NCBI RefSeq assembly: GCF_900101625.1
Contig: NZ_FMYZ01000001.1
Location: 1-64,000 of the forward strand
Reading direction: 5' to 3'
Length of the DNA stretch: 64,000 bases
Source of the DNA: Cupriavidus sp. YR651
GTDB lineage: Bacteria; Pseudomonadota; Gammaproteobacteria; Burkholderiales; Burkholderiaceae
In this document: in pieces, positions 1 to 8,484 of the stretch
Layout: each line of letters begins with the position of its first letter
Position numbering within the stretch: the stretch's first letter is position 1
Translations under genes and position numbers: made by a program
Notes under the pieces: generated by a model
What the model was told of the DNA's origin: nothing
What the model saw: the letters and a program-made list of their open reading frames with translations, nothing else
Database searches by the model: none

Positions 1-806
1 CGGTAGCGGTTCAGGTCCTGGACCGTATCAAACGTGCGCTCGAACAGCAGCGACATGTTGTGCAGGATCCGTTCGATCACCTTCTTTTCCCAGCCTTCGT
101 CAAAGCGGATCTGCTCGTCGAGCCAGTGCTCGAGCCAGTCCGGGTCCGGCAGGCGCGACTGCACCGTGTCGCGGGGGAACAACGCCTTGTTCACGTGCAG
201 GTTGGTCGGGTGCAGCGGCTTTTCCGTGCGGCGGGCCGATGCCATCAGCACGCCGATTTTGGCAAACGCCGCGCGTGCCGAGTCGCCAAACTGGGCCAGG
301 TACTTCTTCATGTAGCGCAGGTACGCGCCGCCGTGGCGGGCTTCGTCCTGGGACAGCGTGCGGTAGATGTGCTTGATCACCGGTTCCGAGTGCCATTCGG
401 CGGCGCGGCGATACCAGTGGTTCAGGCGGATCTCGCCGCAGAAATGCAGCATCAGCGTTTCCAGCGGCGGGGCCGGGTCGAACTCGAAGCGCACGGCGTG
501 CAGCTCCTCCTCGGTCGGCACCAGGTCGGGGCGGAAGCGGCGCAGGTACTCCATCAGCACCAGCGAGTGCTTCTGTTCCTCGAAGAACCAGATGCTCATG
601 AACGCCGAAAAGTCGGAATCGTGGCGGTTGTCGCGCAGGAACATCTCCGTGGCCGGCAGGGCGGACCATTCGGTGATGGCATTCATGCGGATGGTTTTCG
701 CCTGGTCATCGGTCAGCAGACTGGCGTCGAAGGAATCCCATGGGATGTCCTTGTCCATGTGCCAGCGGACCGATTCCAACGATTTGAACAGTTCGGGGTA
801 GAGCAT
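1..806 (-). CDS. Acyl-ACP desaturase-like di-iron (ferritin-fold) protein, 3' end beyond window
   Basis: The reading frame starts at the ATG at 804-806 and stays open to the left edge, so about 268 residues are visible and the C-terminus is missing. Two carboxylate/histidine iron motifs typical of the stearoyl-ACP desaturase family (FA_desaturase_2) are present: EEQKH near residue 78 and DEARH near residue 153. In that family they hold a di-iron centre on a four-helix bundle that inserts a double bond into an acyl chain with electrons from a reductase. The first iron ligands of the family are less obvious by eye, so a relative with another substrate is possible. The gene diverges from an NDH-2-like flavoprotein, and its upstream region has a copy of the operator shared with the nearby Rrf2 gene. 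A joint redox-linked function is inferred. Confidence 0.75.
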   Translation of the reverse strand, partial: MLYPELFKSLESVRWHMDKDIPWDSFDASLLTDDQAKTIRMNAITEWSALPATEMFLRDNRHDSDFSAFMSIWFFEEQKHSLVLMEYLRRFRPDLVPTEEELHAVRFEFDPAPPLETLMLHFCGEIRLNHWYRRAAEWHSEPVIKHIYRTLSQDEARHGGAYLRYMKKYLAQFGDSARAAFAKIGVLMASARRTEKPLHPTNLHVNKALFPRDTVQSRLPDPDWLEHWLDEQIRFDEGWEKKVIERILHNMSLLFERTFDTVQDLNRY

Positions 807-838
807 GTCAGTCACTCGAAATGATGGATGGGGCGCAT

Positions 839-863
839 AACTACGATTATGAAAGTCGCAGTA
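839..863. promoter_or_regulatory. Rrf2-type operator upstream of the desaturase-like gene
   Basis: AACTACGA (839-846), a 9-base spacer and TCGCAGTA (856-863) form an imperfect copy of AACTACGA-N9-TCGTAGTT, which also occurs at 971-995 and 2970-2994. On the minus strand it overlaps a plausible promoter, TTTACT and TAGTTA separated by 16 bases. A repressor bound here would block transcription of the leftward gene. Confidence 0.6.
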
Positions 864-959
864 AAGATAATCGATCCGGGATCGAAGCGCAATCCGCATG
901 ACGGAGCGACCAATGGGGCGCATGAGAGCGCCACCACGAAGCCGTCTCGACAAAAAAAC

Positions 960-998
960 TTGCGCACCTTAACTACGACTCATACAATCGTAGTTAAG
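960..998 (+). promoter_or_regulatory. Sigma70 promoter overlapped by a near-perfect Rrf2-type palindrome
   Basis: TTGCGC (960-965), 17 bases and TACAAT (983-988) make a good sigma70 promoter firing towards the flavoprotein gene. The palindrome CTTAACTACGA (968-978) / TCGTAGTTAAG (988-998) has perfect 11-base arms around a 9-base spacer. It covers the spacer and the -10 element. This is the best of three matching sites around these genes and is read as a repressor operator. Confidence 0.7.
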
Positions 999-1098
999 AC
1001 GTGCGACCACAGGCTGCCGTCGAGCTGATCAGGTCGCGACGCAACGATGGAGTTCGGCCTGCCACATGAGACCGAGAATAGATTCAGGAGCACGAAAC

Positions 1099-2310
1099 AT
1101 GTCGAAACGCATTCTTGTTATTGGCGCCGGCTTTGCCGGCATGTGGAGCGCGCTGGCTTCGGCCCGCCTGCTGGACGAAGTAGGGCGCACGGATGTGGAG
1201 ATCGCGCTCGTCGCGCCGGCGCCAGAGCTGCACATCCGTCCCCGCCTGTACGAAAAGAACCCCGGCGGGATGAGGGCGCCGTTGCAAGAAATTTTTGAGG
1301 CAGTGGGTGTCAAGTTCATCCAGGGCGTCGTGGAGCGCATCGATGTGGAGCGCCACGAGGTGGAACTTGTGGGCGTGGGTGCCGATACGTCGCGCCGCAA
1401 GCTCGGCTATGACCGCCTGGTCCTTGCCAGCGGCAGCCGCCTGTTCCGGCCACAAATCCCGGGCCTCGAGCAACACGCATTCAATGTGGACCAGGTGGCA
1501 GATGCCGCGCGGCTCGAATCCCATATCTTCAGCCTGGCCAGCCGTCCCGAAAGCACGGCGCGCAACACGGTGGTGGTCGCCGGTGCCGGCTTCACTGGTA
1601 TCGAGACCGCCGCGGAAATGCCTGCGCGTCTGCGCGAGGTATTCGGCAAGGACGCAGCCGTGAACGTGATCATGGTCGAGCGCAACGCCGACATTGGTCC
1701 CGATCTGGGTGCCGGCCCGCGACCGGTGATCACGCAGGCGCTGACGGAACTCGGTGTGACATGGAAGGTCGGCTCCGGCGTCGCGGCTGTCGATGCGACG
1801 GGCGTTACGCTCGAGAACGGGGAACGGATTGAGGCAAGCACCGTCATTTGGACCGCGGGCGCTCGCGCCAGCGCCCTGACGTCGCAGATTCCGGCGAAGC
1901 GCGATAACTTCGGGCGACTTCATGTCGATCGCCACCTGAAGGTGGAGGGCATCGATACGATCTACGCGACCGGCGACGTTGCCTATGCGGCCACCGACGA
2001 CGAAGGGAATTACGCCGCGATGTCCTGCCAGCACGCCATGAACCTGGGGCGGTCAGCCGGGCACAATGTCGCAGCGGACCTTCTGGGGGAGGTGCTGATT
2101 CCCTACAGCCAGCCGAAATATGTGACCTGCCTGGATCTGGGCCCGTGGGGCGCCGTCTACACGGAAGGTTGGGATCGCCAGGTGAAACTCGCGGGTGCGG
2201 AAGCCAAGGCGCTGAAGACCCAGATCAATACCGAGTGGATCTATCCGCCAAGCGCAGATCGTGCTGAAGTGCTGGCGTCCGCCGATCCCCGACGCATCGT
2301 CGTGGCCTGA
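1099..2310 (+). CDS. NAD(P)/FAD-dependent oxidoreductase, type II NADH dehydrogenase-like
   Basis: A 403-residue flavoprotein of the NDH-2 / pyridine nucleotide-disulfide oxidoreductase fold. An N-terminal FAD-binding GAGFAG (residues 9-14), a second dinucleotide motif GAGFTG (162-167) for NAD(P)H and a late ATGDVAYA segment that contacts FAD define the two Rossmann domains. NDH-2 enzymes pass electrons from NADH to quinones without pumping protons, but the acceptor here is unknown. The start at 1099 is chosen because AGGAG lies at 1086-1090; the frame upstream overlaps the promoter/operator region and is not needed. A strong hairpin follows the stop. It is divergent from the desaturase-like gene, for which it could supply electrons (inference), and both appear to share Rrf2 control. 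Confidence 0.85.
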   Translation: MSKRILVIGAGFAGMWSALASARLLDEVGRTDVEIALVAPAPELHIRPRLYEKNPGGMRAPLQEIFEAVGVKFIQGVVERIDVERHEVELVGVGADTSRRKLGYDRLVLASGSRLFRPQIPGLEQHAFNVDQVADAARLESHIFSLASRPESTARNTVVVAGAGFTGIETAAEMPARLREVFGKDAAVNVIMVERNADIGPDLGAGPRPVITQALTELGVTWKVGSGVAAVDATGVTLENGERIEASTVIWTAGARASALTSQIPAKRDNFGRLHVDRHLKVEGIDTIYATGDVAYAATDDEGNYAAMSCQHAMNLGRSAGHNVAADLLGEVLIPYSQPKYVTCLDLGPWGAVYTEGWDRQVKLAGAEAKALKTQINTEWIYPPSADRAEVLASADPRRIVVA

Positions 2311-2328
2311 CCGCGCAAGCCATAGTGA

Positions 2329-2358
2329 AAGAGGGCGATCCTGGTGGATCGCCCTCTT
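2329..2358. terminator. Hairpin between convergent genes
   Basis: A 13-bp perfect stem (AAGAGGGCGATCC / GGATCGCCCTCTT) with a TGGT loop lies 18 bases after the flavoprotein stop and before the end of the convergent Rrf2 gene. It can act in both directions. The T-run is short on the plus strand. Confidence 0.75.
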
Positions 2359-2407
2359 GCTTTGGGTTACCTACGCGAAGGACTCGCGTCGATGGAACGA
2401 ATGAGGT

Positions 2408-2965
2408 TCAGGCACGCTTGCGGGTTTTTGCGGGCGCGGATTCCGTCTTGTCGCCGCGTCGGTTGGCTGCGCGATCGGTCAACCACTGAATCACATGCGG
2501 ACCGTAGCTGGCAGGTGCCTTGTCGATGGTGCGCTGGGCCAGGTCAGCCAGCGTATGCTGCTTGAGTTCTGCACGCATGGCCTTTTCCGCGATCTGCATC
2601 ACAGAGTGGATCGAGCACACACCGCGCGTCGCCCACGTCGGCGTACCGTGATCGAACACAGCGCAGCGGCCGCGGATCTCGCGGCAGTCGAACAAGGGCT
2701 TGTCGCCGTCGATGGCGACGACCACGTCGTGCACCGTGATGCGGTCGGCAGGGCGAGCCAGCTTGAACCCGCCCTTGATGCCTTCCGTCGCCACCACGAG
2801 TTCCGCCTTGGCCAACTTGGTGAACAGCTTGGCCAGGAAGTCGGTGGGAATACCCTGCAGTTCAGCTAGGTCACGAACACTGGCTTCTTCCACTGCGGCC
2901 TGTGAACGCGTCAGGTACAGCAGACAATGCAGCCCGTACTCAACTCCGGTGCTGATGTGTGACAT
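2408..2965 (-). CDS. Rrf2-family transcriptional regulator
   Basis: A 185-residue Rrf2 protein. The N-terminal winged helix (roughly residues 1-75, starting MSHISTGVEYGLHCLLYL) is followed by the dimerisation helix. Three cysteines stand in the region where IscR and NsrR bind an iron-sulfur cluster (DCREIRGRC and, further on, RGVC). The C-x6-C spacing and distant third Cys do not match classical NsrR, so a cluster or a redox thiol switch is possible but unproved. A basic tail ends the protein. It starts at ATG 2963-2965, with an operator-like palindrome at 2970-2994 over its own promoter, suggesting autoregulation. The same palindrome flanks the desaturase and flavoprotein genes, its likely targets. 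Confidence 0.85.
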   Translation of the reverse strand: MSHISTGVEYGLHCLLYLTRSQAAVEEASVRDLAELQGIPTDFLAKLFTKLAKAELVVATEGIKGGFKLARPADRITVHDVVVAIDGDKPLFDCREIRGRCAVFDHGTPTWATRGVCSIHSVMQIAEKAMRAELKQHTLADLAQRTIDKAPASYGPHVIQWLTDRAANRRGDKTESAPAKTRKRA

Positions 2966-3528
2966 GTTTAACTCAGACTATTGATATCGTAGTTGTAAGC
3001 CTATACAAGTCTGACGGGGACCGCAAGGTTTCAGGCGGCCAGGGCGCTTCGACAAGGCAAGAGCGCCACTTTCAATCGGCGAGCGCGTTGCGCGAGGTGC
3101 CGCAAGCAGGGTTGCGATCGACGGTGACGGACGTGGGTCTTCGTCAGTTCGATTCGTACCAACGCTGCGAGTGGTTGACCATGGCAACGGCGAGCAGCGA
3201 AGTCAGCGTAGCGGTCGCGGATGAGGCCGCGGACACGGGATTCGATGCCGGGAGGAAGTTGCCGATTGTCGCTGCGACCGCGTTTGCGGGAACCGAGCCC
3301 AGAGGGACCATCCTCGCGATAACGGAGCGCAAATCGCTCGACCCGGCGCCTCGACAGGCCAAGCCCCTCAGCCGCGCGCCGAACTCGGACATTTGAGCTT
3401 AGCCGCTACAAGCAGTGCCCGCATAATGATTATTATGTTAAACGAACGATAACAGTAGAACCACCACACGCCGTCACCACTCGTTTGCAATCGCTCCTCC
3501 CACCCCTTCGTCCAAACCAGCCCCGACT
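2966..3528. other. 563-base region without a convincing gene
   Basis: Short open frames exist on both strands, for example 82 codons at 3144-3392 minus. None has a ribosome-binding site or a recognisable motif. Apart from the Rrf2 promoter at its left end it holds an AT-rich inverted repeat CATAAT-GATT-ATTATG at 3422-3437, upstream of that 82-codon frame. It may be a decayed gene. Confidence 0.5.
2970..3008 (-). promoter_or_regulatory. Promoter of the Rrf2 gene with autoregulatory operator
   Basis: On the minus strand TTGTAT (3003-3008) and TATCAA (2981-2986) lie 16 bases apart. AACTCAGA (2970-2977), 9 bases and TCGTAGTT (2987-2994) overlay the -10 and spacer. The arms and the 9-base spacer agree with the sites at 839-863 and 971-995. 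Confidence 0.6.
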
Positions 3529-4521
3529 TCAGGCCTTGATCTCATTGGTAAGCGGCTCGCCGGATGCGAATTCGCTGGCGTTGCGCAACGTCGTCTGGCA
3601 GATCGTCGTCATGGCTTCCCGCGTGAAAAAGGCCTGGTGCCCGGTCACGATGACGTTGGGGAAAGACACCAGACGCTGCAGTACCTCGTCGGTAATGATG
3701 GTGCCGGATAGATCGCGGAAAAACAGGTCTGCCTCCTGCTCGTACACGTCGAGGGCCAGCCCGCCCAGTTGGCCGCTCTTCAGTGCCTCGATCGCGGCCT
3801 CTGTGTCGACCAGGCCGCCTCGGCTGGTGTTGACCAGCAATGCGCCGCGCTTTGCGCGCGCCAGCGAATCGGCATTGATGATGTGATACGTCTGCGGCGT
3901 TAGCGGACAGTGAAGGGAGATAATATCGGCGCTGGTGCCGATTTCGCCGGGAACCGCATAGCGAGCCCCCAGGGCCTCGAATTCTGGCGACGGAAATGCG
4001 TCGTAGCCGATGACTTCGCATCCGAAGCCGACCATGATCCTGGCAAATACACGGCCGATCTTGCCGGTGCCGACCACGGCGACGGTCTTCCCGCAGAAAT
4101 CGAATCCCATCAGCCCGTCGAGAGAGAAATTGAAGTCGCGGGTACGGTTATAGGCCCGATGAATCTTGCGATTGACCGCCAGCAGCAGCGCGACCGCATG
4201 CTCGGCAACCGCGTTGGGCGAGTAATTGACAACGCGTACTACCTTCGTGCCAAGGCGCTCCGCGGCTTTCAGGTCGACGTTGTTGAATCCGGTGCAGCGC
4301 AGCGCCACCAGGTTCGTGCCGCCACGTTTGAGCGCTTCGAGCACCGCGGCGTCTGCCTTGTCGTTGACGAAGATACAGACTGCGTCATGGCCTGCGGCAA
4401 GGCCGACGGTTTCTGCATCCAGCAGGTCATCGAAGTACCTGAGCTGATGCCCTTCTGCGACGTTGGCGGCATCGAGATACTCGCGGTCGTAGGGCTTGGC
4501 GCTGAATACGGCAATTTTCAT
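3529..4521 (-). CDS. D-2-hydroxyacid dehydrogenase, fermentative D-lactate dehydrogenase type
   Basis: A 330-residue NAD-dependent D-isomer 2-hydroxyacid dehydrogenase, full length for the family. The Rossmann motif GTGKIG is at residues 151-156. The catalytic Arg/Glu/His set is visible as R234 (NTSRGG), E263 (VYEQE) and H295 (TGHQAFF). The overall sequence is closest to LdhA-type D-lactate dehydrogenases, which reduce pyruvate to D-lactate, rather than to phosphoglycerate or glyoxylate enzymes. The ATG at 4519-4521 is preceded on the minus strand by GGGAG. It lies 60 bases downstream of an AspT-type transporter in the same direction, so the two are probably co-transcribed and may link organic-acid exchange with pyruvate reduction. 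Confidence 0.85.
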   Translation of the reverse strand: MKIAVFSAKPYDREYLDAANVAEGHQLRYFDDLLDAETVGLAAGHDAVCIFVNDKADAAVLEALKRGGTNLVALRCTGFNNVDLKAAERLGTKVVRVVNYSPNAVAEHAVALLLAVNRKIHRAYNRTRDFNFSLDGLMGFDFCGKTVAVVGTGKIGRVFARIMVGFGCEVIGYDAFPSPEFEALGARYAVPGEIGTSADIISLHCPLTPQTYHIINADSLARAKRGALLVNTSRGGLVDTEAAIEALKSGQLGGLALDVYEQEADLFFRDLSGTIITDEVLQRLVSFPNVIVTGHQAFFTREAMTTICQTTLRNASEFASGEPLTNEIKA

Positions 4522-4581
4522 GGCATGTCTCCCGGAAAGATGGAGGATGGCTCTTCCGAATATCCTGGCCGTCCGGCGCGG

Positions 4582-6174
4582 CTATCCGCCAGCCAATGCC
4601 ACGGCGATCTGCGCAAACAGGATTTTTGCAATCGTCATCGAAGGAAAAATCATTGCATAGCCGAGATCCGGCTGGTCCGTCGGGGCAACACGATTGCCGA
4701 ATGCCAGGATCGCCGGATTTCCCGTCGCGCCGGAGATAACGCCGACGGTGGTGTCGAACGGCAACTTAAAGACCCACAGGCAACACAACGCAGTTATCAG
4801 CACCAGCGCCAGCAGGATGACAACGCCATAAAGCAGGAACGAGGCGCCAGTCACGCTGATGGTGGCAAAGAACTTCGGCCCGGAGGCGATTCCGACTTGC
4901 GCAAGGAAAATGGTCAGGCCGAAATTGCGCAGGACCAGGTTGGCCGACAGGGGCATGGTCCAGACGAACGGCCCGGATCGGCGGATCTTGCCGAGATAGA
5001 GCGCCACCAGCAGTAGCGCGGCCAGCCCAAGGGTCAGCTTGCCGGTTCCCGGAATTGGCAACGGGATCATGCCGGCCAATAGCCCCAAGGCCGCGCCGAT
5101 GCCGATCGAGATAAAACTCAGCTCGGCAGTCCCCTTGATGGAATCGCCGAAAAGTTTGCGCATCGCCTTTACGTGGGCGCGATTCACCAGCAGACCCACG
5201 CGGTCACCAAACTCCAGGATTTGCCCCGGGCCGGGCAGCATGTCCGCATCGCCCCTGCGTAATTGGACAATCGAGCATTCAACGCCCTCGGGAAATCGGA
5301 CATCTCCCAGCGCCAGCCCGACCACCGCACGGCTCGACGCGAATACGCGGATATAGTCGAGATCTTCCCGGTGGCTGCTGATTCGTCCCGGTTGCAACTC
5401 TCCGATCAGCGTCTCCGCTTCCCGGAGCAATGCGGGGTCCGTCGCGGTAGCCAGCAGCACATCGTCTGCCTGCAGGATAAGGTCATCGGCGGGCAACTGG
5501 TTATGGTGTTCGCGGCGCAGCGCGGCAATGGCCACGCCTGCCGGCAGGCGCGTCTTCAGTTCGGACATCCGCTGCCCAATGACGTCACGGTTCCTCAGGC
5601 AGATTTCAGCCATCTCGATGGCCCTCTCCTGCGGGGCCTCGATTTTTGCGTTGAGCACTGCGCCGAGGATATAGAGGAATAGAATCGGACCGGCAACCCC
5701 GAAGGGATAGGCCACGCTGTAGCCAACCGCGGCGCCGTCGCCATGCATGGCCGCGATGATCGCCTGCAAGGTCGCAGTGCTGGTTCCCGAACCGGCAAAC
5801 ATCCCTAGCGATTCATCGAGCTTGACGCCGAATAGCGGGATTAGCGCCAGGGAAACGAAGCCGGCACCCACGACACCCAGCGCTGCGGCGGCGTTGGCCT
5901 TGAGCCCTTTGGCACTGGTCAGGCCTGCAAAAAACTGGCCGCCGTACTGGATACCAATGCCATAGAGAAACAGCAGCAGGCCGAGCGTGCCGACCAGTGC
6001 TGGTGGCCCCGCCTTGGGTGCGAATCCCCCGATCGCCAATCCGACAAACAATACGGCTCCCGATCCGAGCGAGACCCCTTTTATGCTGAGTTCGCCGACG
6101 ATATAGCCGAGGGAAACGGTAAGGAACAGCGTGAACAACGGCTGGGCTTCGAGCAACGCCTTGACTGCATCCAT
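4582..6174 (-). CDS. AspT/YidE-type aspartate:alanine exchanger family transporter
   Basis: A 530-residue membrane protein with the AspT layout: two hydrophobic halves around a cytoplasmic region containing two TrkA_C (RCK_C)-like modules, roughly residues 190-360. Family-typical glycine-rich repeats occur in both halves (GSGTSTATLQA in the first, GATGNPAILAFG in the second). Characterised members exchange dicarboxylates for monocarboxylates, such as aspartate for alanine; the substrate here is unknown. The start at 6172-6174 is preferred over an in-frame upstream ATG because a good AAGGAG lies just before it. The D-lactate dehydrogenase gene follows in the same direction. Confidence 0.8.
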   Translation of the reverse strand: MDAVKALLEAQPLFTLFLTVSLGYIVGELSIKGVSLGSGAVLFVGLAIGGFAPKAGPPALVGTLGLLLFLYGIGIQYGGQFFAGLTSAKGLKANAAAALGVVGAGFVSLALIPLFGVKLDESLGMFAGSGTSTATLQAIIAAMHGDGAAVGYSVAYPFGVAGPILFLYILGAVLNAKIEAPQERAIEMAEICLRNRDVIGQRMSELKTRLPAGVAIAALRREHHNQLPADDLILQADDVLLATATDPALLREAETLIGELQPGRISSHREDLDYIRVFASSRAVVGLALGDVRFPEGVECSIVQLRRGDADMLPGPGQILEFGDRVGLLVNRAHVKAMRKLFGDSIKGTAELSFISIGIGAALGLLAGMIPLPIPGTGKLTLGLAALLLVALYLGKIRRSGPFVWTMPLSANLVLRNFGLTIFLAQVGIASGPKFFATISVTGASFLLYGVVILLALVLITALCCLWVFKLPFDTTVGVISGATGNPAILAFGNRVAPTDQPDLGYAMIFPSMTIAKILFAQIAVALAGG

Positions 6175-6688
6175 ACCCGGCTCCTTCTGATCGGAAAGGA
6201 GGATGCGCGCATCGACGCGCATCCGGCTCAACCCAGGTTATTGCGCCCGCCCGGCCTGCTCAATCGGATGAGCCTTGCTCGAAAGGCTTCCATCTTCCGG
6301 AGCCACCTGCATCCATCACGCCTCTCCTGATCAACTACGGGATTATCTGGAGTTCCGCTTTTCCCGAACGATTAACAAGTCGGGCATCGTTGGCCGATCT
6401 GGCGCGGGGGTGATCCGAGAGCCCTACCCTTGGCTCCTACTGCTAGGAGAGTAGACGAAATACCCGGAGCGTCAAATGACGCGCGAGTATCGTGAAAGCC
6501 CGGATATACCCCGCCCGCCCGCAACGACGACGCGCCAGCCCGCGGTCAGGACCAAAGTCCAATATCCCCGCCCTGCCAGCCGCCCTACCCTGAGGCAATA
6601 CGAACGAACATCAACGTGAACGCGTCTCCCTGATTGTTACGTCCGGACCCGATCCCTGGTTGGATCGGCACTCACGGAGGATGCGACC
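6175..6688. other. 514-base divergent intergenic region
   Basis: This lies between the leftward AspT-type gene and the rightward SulP gene and must hold both promoters. Visible signals are a short inverted repeat CTCCTA-CTGC-TAGGAG at 6434-6449, the GGAC-CAAA-GTCC palindrome at 6549-6560 and the SulP ribosome-binding site. No coding frame is convincing. Confidence 0.6.
6549..6560. promoter_or_regulatory. GGAC-N4-GTCC palindrome upstream of SulP
   Basis: GGACCAAAGTCC is identical to the core at 12869-12880 and lies 128 bases before the SulP start. GGAC-N4-GTCC resembles the half-sites bound by NarL/DosR-type response regulators. Assignment to such a regulator is an inference. Confidence 0.4.
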
Positions 6689-8452
6689 ATGACCGAGGAA
6701 CACGGCAGCGCCGATCAGGCCCCCAGCCAGGGGGAACCGTCGCGCTGGCGTACGATCTTCCCTCCCGCGCAATGGCTGGCCACTTATCAGCCACAGTGGC
6801 TGGCGCATGACGTCGTGGCCGGTGTGACACTGGCCGCCTACGGCATTCCCGTGTCGCTCGCCTACGCGTTGCTCGCCGGCCTGCCACCACAAAGCGGCAT
6901 CTACTGCTATCTGGCTGGTGGCATTTTCTACGCCCTGTTCGGGTCGTCACGCCAGCTTGCGATCGGCCCCACCTCGGCGATATCGATGCTTGTCGGCGCC
7001 ACGGTGGCGGGCATGGCGGACGGCGATCCCGCGCGATGGGCATCCATCGCGGCGCTGACGGCGATGCTCGTTGCCGGTATGTGCCTGCTGGCGTGGCTGC
7101 TGCGATTGAGCTCGCTCGTCAACTTCATCAGCGAAACCATATTGCTCGGCTTCAAGGCTGGCGCGGCGCTGACCATCGCCCTGACGCAGTTGCCCAAGCT
7201 GTTCGGGGTCAAGGGGGGCGGCGAATTCTTCTTTGAGCGTGTCGGCATACTGATCGGCCAGATACCGCATACCAACCTCGCCGTATTCACGTTTGGCGTT
7301 GCCGCGCTCGTGGTGCTTCTGCTGGGGGAAAAATTCCTGCCAGGGCGTCCGGTTGCGCTGTTCGTGGTGGTGATCTCCATCGTCGTGATGTCCGTCACGC
7401 CGCTGGGTCAATCCGGCTTCAGCGTCGTCGGCGCATTGCCACAAGGCTTGCCCGAGTACCACATTCCCGGGCTGCGCGCGCGCGACGTGGATGGCGTTGT
7501 TGCCCTGGCGTTCGCGTGCCTGCTGCTGTCTTATGTCGAGAGTGTCTCCGCGGCGCGCGCGCTGGCGCAGGCGAACGGCTACGAGGTCGATCCGCGTCAG
7601 GAATTCCTCGGACTGGGGGCGGCAAACCTGGCCGCAGGTCTTTTTCAGGGCTACCCCGTCGCCGGCGGACTGTCCCAGTCCTCTGTGAATGACAAGGCCG
7701 GCGCCAGGACGCCGCTTGCGCTGGTGTTCGCTTCGATCACAATCGGTCTCTGCCTGATGTTCCTGACTGGCTTGCTGGCCAATCTGCCGAACGTGGTTCT
7801 CGCGGCCATCGTGCTGGTTGCGGTCAAGGGATTGATCAACATCCCGGAACTGCGCCACGTTTGGCGCGTAAGCCGTTTCGAGTTCGTCGTATCGATGGCG
7901 GCGTTCGTTGCCGTGCTGCTGCTCGGCATTCTCAAGGGCGTGATCGTGGCGGTGCTGGTCTCGATGCTGTTGCTCATTCGCCGCGCCGCGCACCCGCACG
8001 TGGCCTTTCTCGGCCGGGTCCCCGGCACCCGCCTCTACTCCGACATCGAGCGCAGCCCCGACAATGAGTCCGTTCCCGGCGTACTGATATTCCGTGTCGA
8101 GGCGTCGCTGCTTTACTTCAATACCGAGCACGTGCGCGCCGCGGTCAGGCAGCGAACCCGCGAAATCACCAGGCCGATCGCGCTGGTGATTTGCGATCTG
8201 TCCAACTCGCCTATTGTCGATCTAGCGGGCGCTCGCATGCTGGCGACGCTGCACGCAGATCTGAAGATCCATCAGATCGATCTGCGCGTGGTGGCCGCGC
8301 ACGCGACCGTACGGGACATGCTGCGCGCCAATCAGTTGGAAAAGCTCGTTGGCGACTTCGAACACCGCGCTTCCGTGGCCGATATGATCGACGAGTATCT
8401 GGGCAGCCCTGACAAGGGCGTCCCGAAGGAAAGCGGGCCGCAGTCGGTCTGA
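6689..8452 (+). CDS. SulP-family inorganic anion transporter with STAS domain
   Basis: A 587-residue SLC26/SulP protein. About the first 430 residues are hydrophobic and carry the family core, including a GIYCYLAGGIFYALFGSSRQ stretch near residue 75 and the QGYPVAGGLSQSSVN segment near 325. A soluble STAS domain fills roughly residues 450-565. Members carry sulfate, bicarbonate or dicarboxylates; the sequence does not decide which. The start is fixed by GGAGG 8 bases upstream. It converges on a GNAT gene 32 bases downstream and follows a GGAC-CAAA-GTCC palindrome. Confidence 0.88.
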   Translation: MTEEHGSADQAPSQGEPSRWRTIFPPAQWLATYQPQWLAHDVVAGVTLAAYGIPVSLAYALLAGLPPQSGIYCYLAGGIFYALFGSSRQLAIGPTSAISMLVGATVAGMADGDPARWASIAALTAMLVAGMCLLAWLLRLSSLVNFISETILLGFKAGAALTIALTQLPKLFGVKGGGEFFFERVGILIGQIPHTNLAVFTFGVAALVVLLLGEKFLPGRPVALFVVVISIVVMSVTPLGQSGFSVVGALPQGLPEYHIPGLRARDVDGVVALAFACLLLSYVESVSAARALAQANGYEVDPRQEFLGLGAANLAAGLFQGYPVAGGLSQSSVNDKAGARTPLALVFASITIGLCLMFLTGLLANLPNVVLAAIVLVAVKGLINIPELRHVWRVSRFEFVVSMAAFVAVLLLGILKGVIVAVLVSMLLLIRRAAHPHVAFLGRVPGTRLYSDIERSPDNESVPGVLIFRVEASLLYFNTEHVRAAVRQRTREITRPIALVICDLSNSPIVDLAGARMLATLHADLKIHQIDLRVVAAHATVRDMLRANQLEKLVGDFEHRASVADMIDEYLGSPDKGVPKESGPQSV

Positions 8453-8484
8453 AAGACCCGGCTCGGCCGCGTGGATTGCACAGG

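Noticed and set aside
6333..6340. AACTACGG half-site upstream of the AspT-type gene as a fourth Rrf2 operator
   Set aside because: The second half at the proper 9-base distance reads GAGTTCCG, with only two of eight matches, so it is probably chance.
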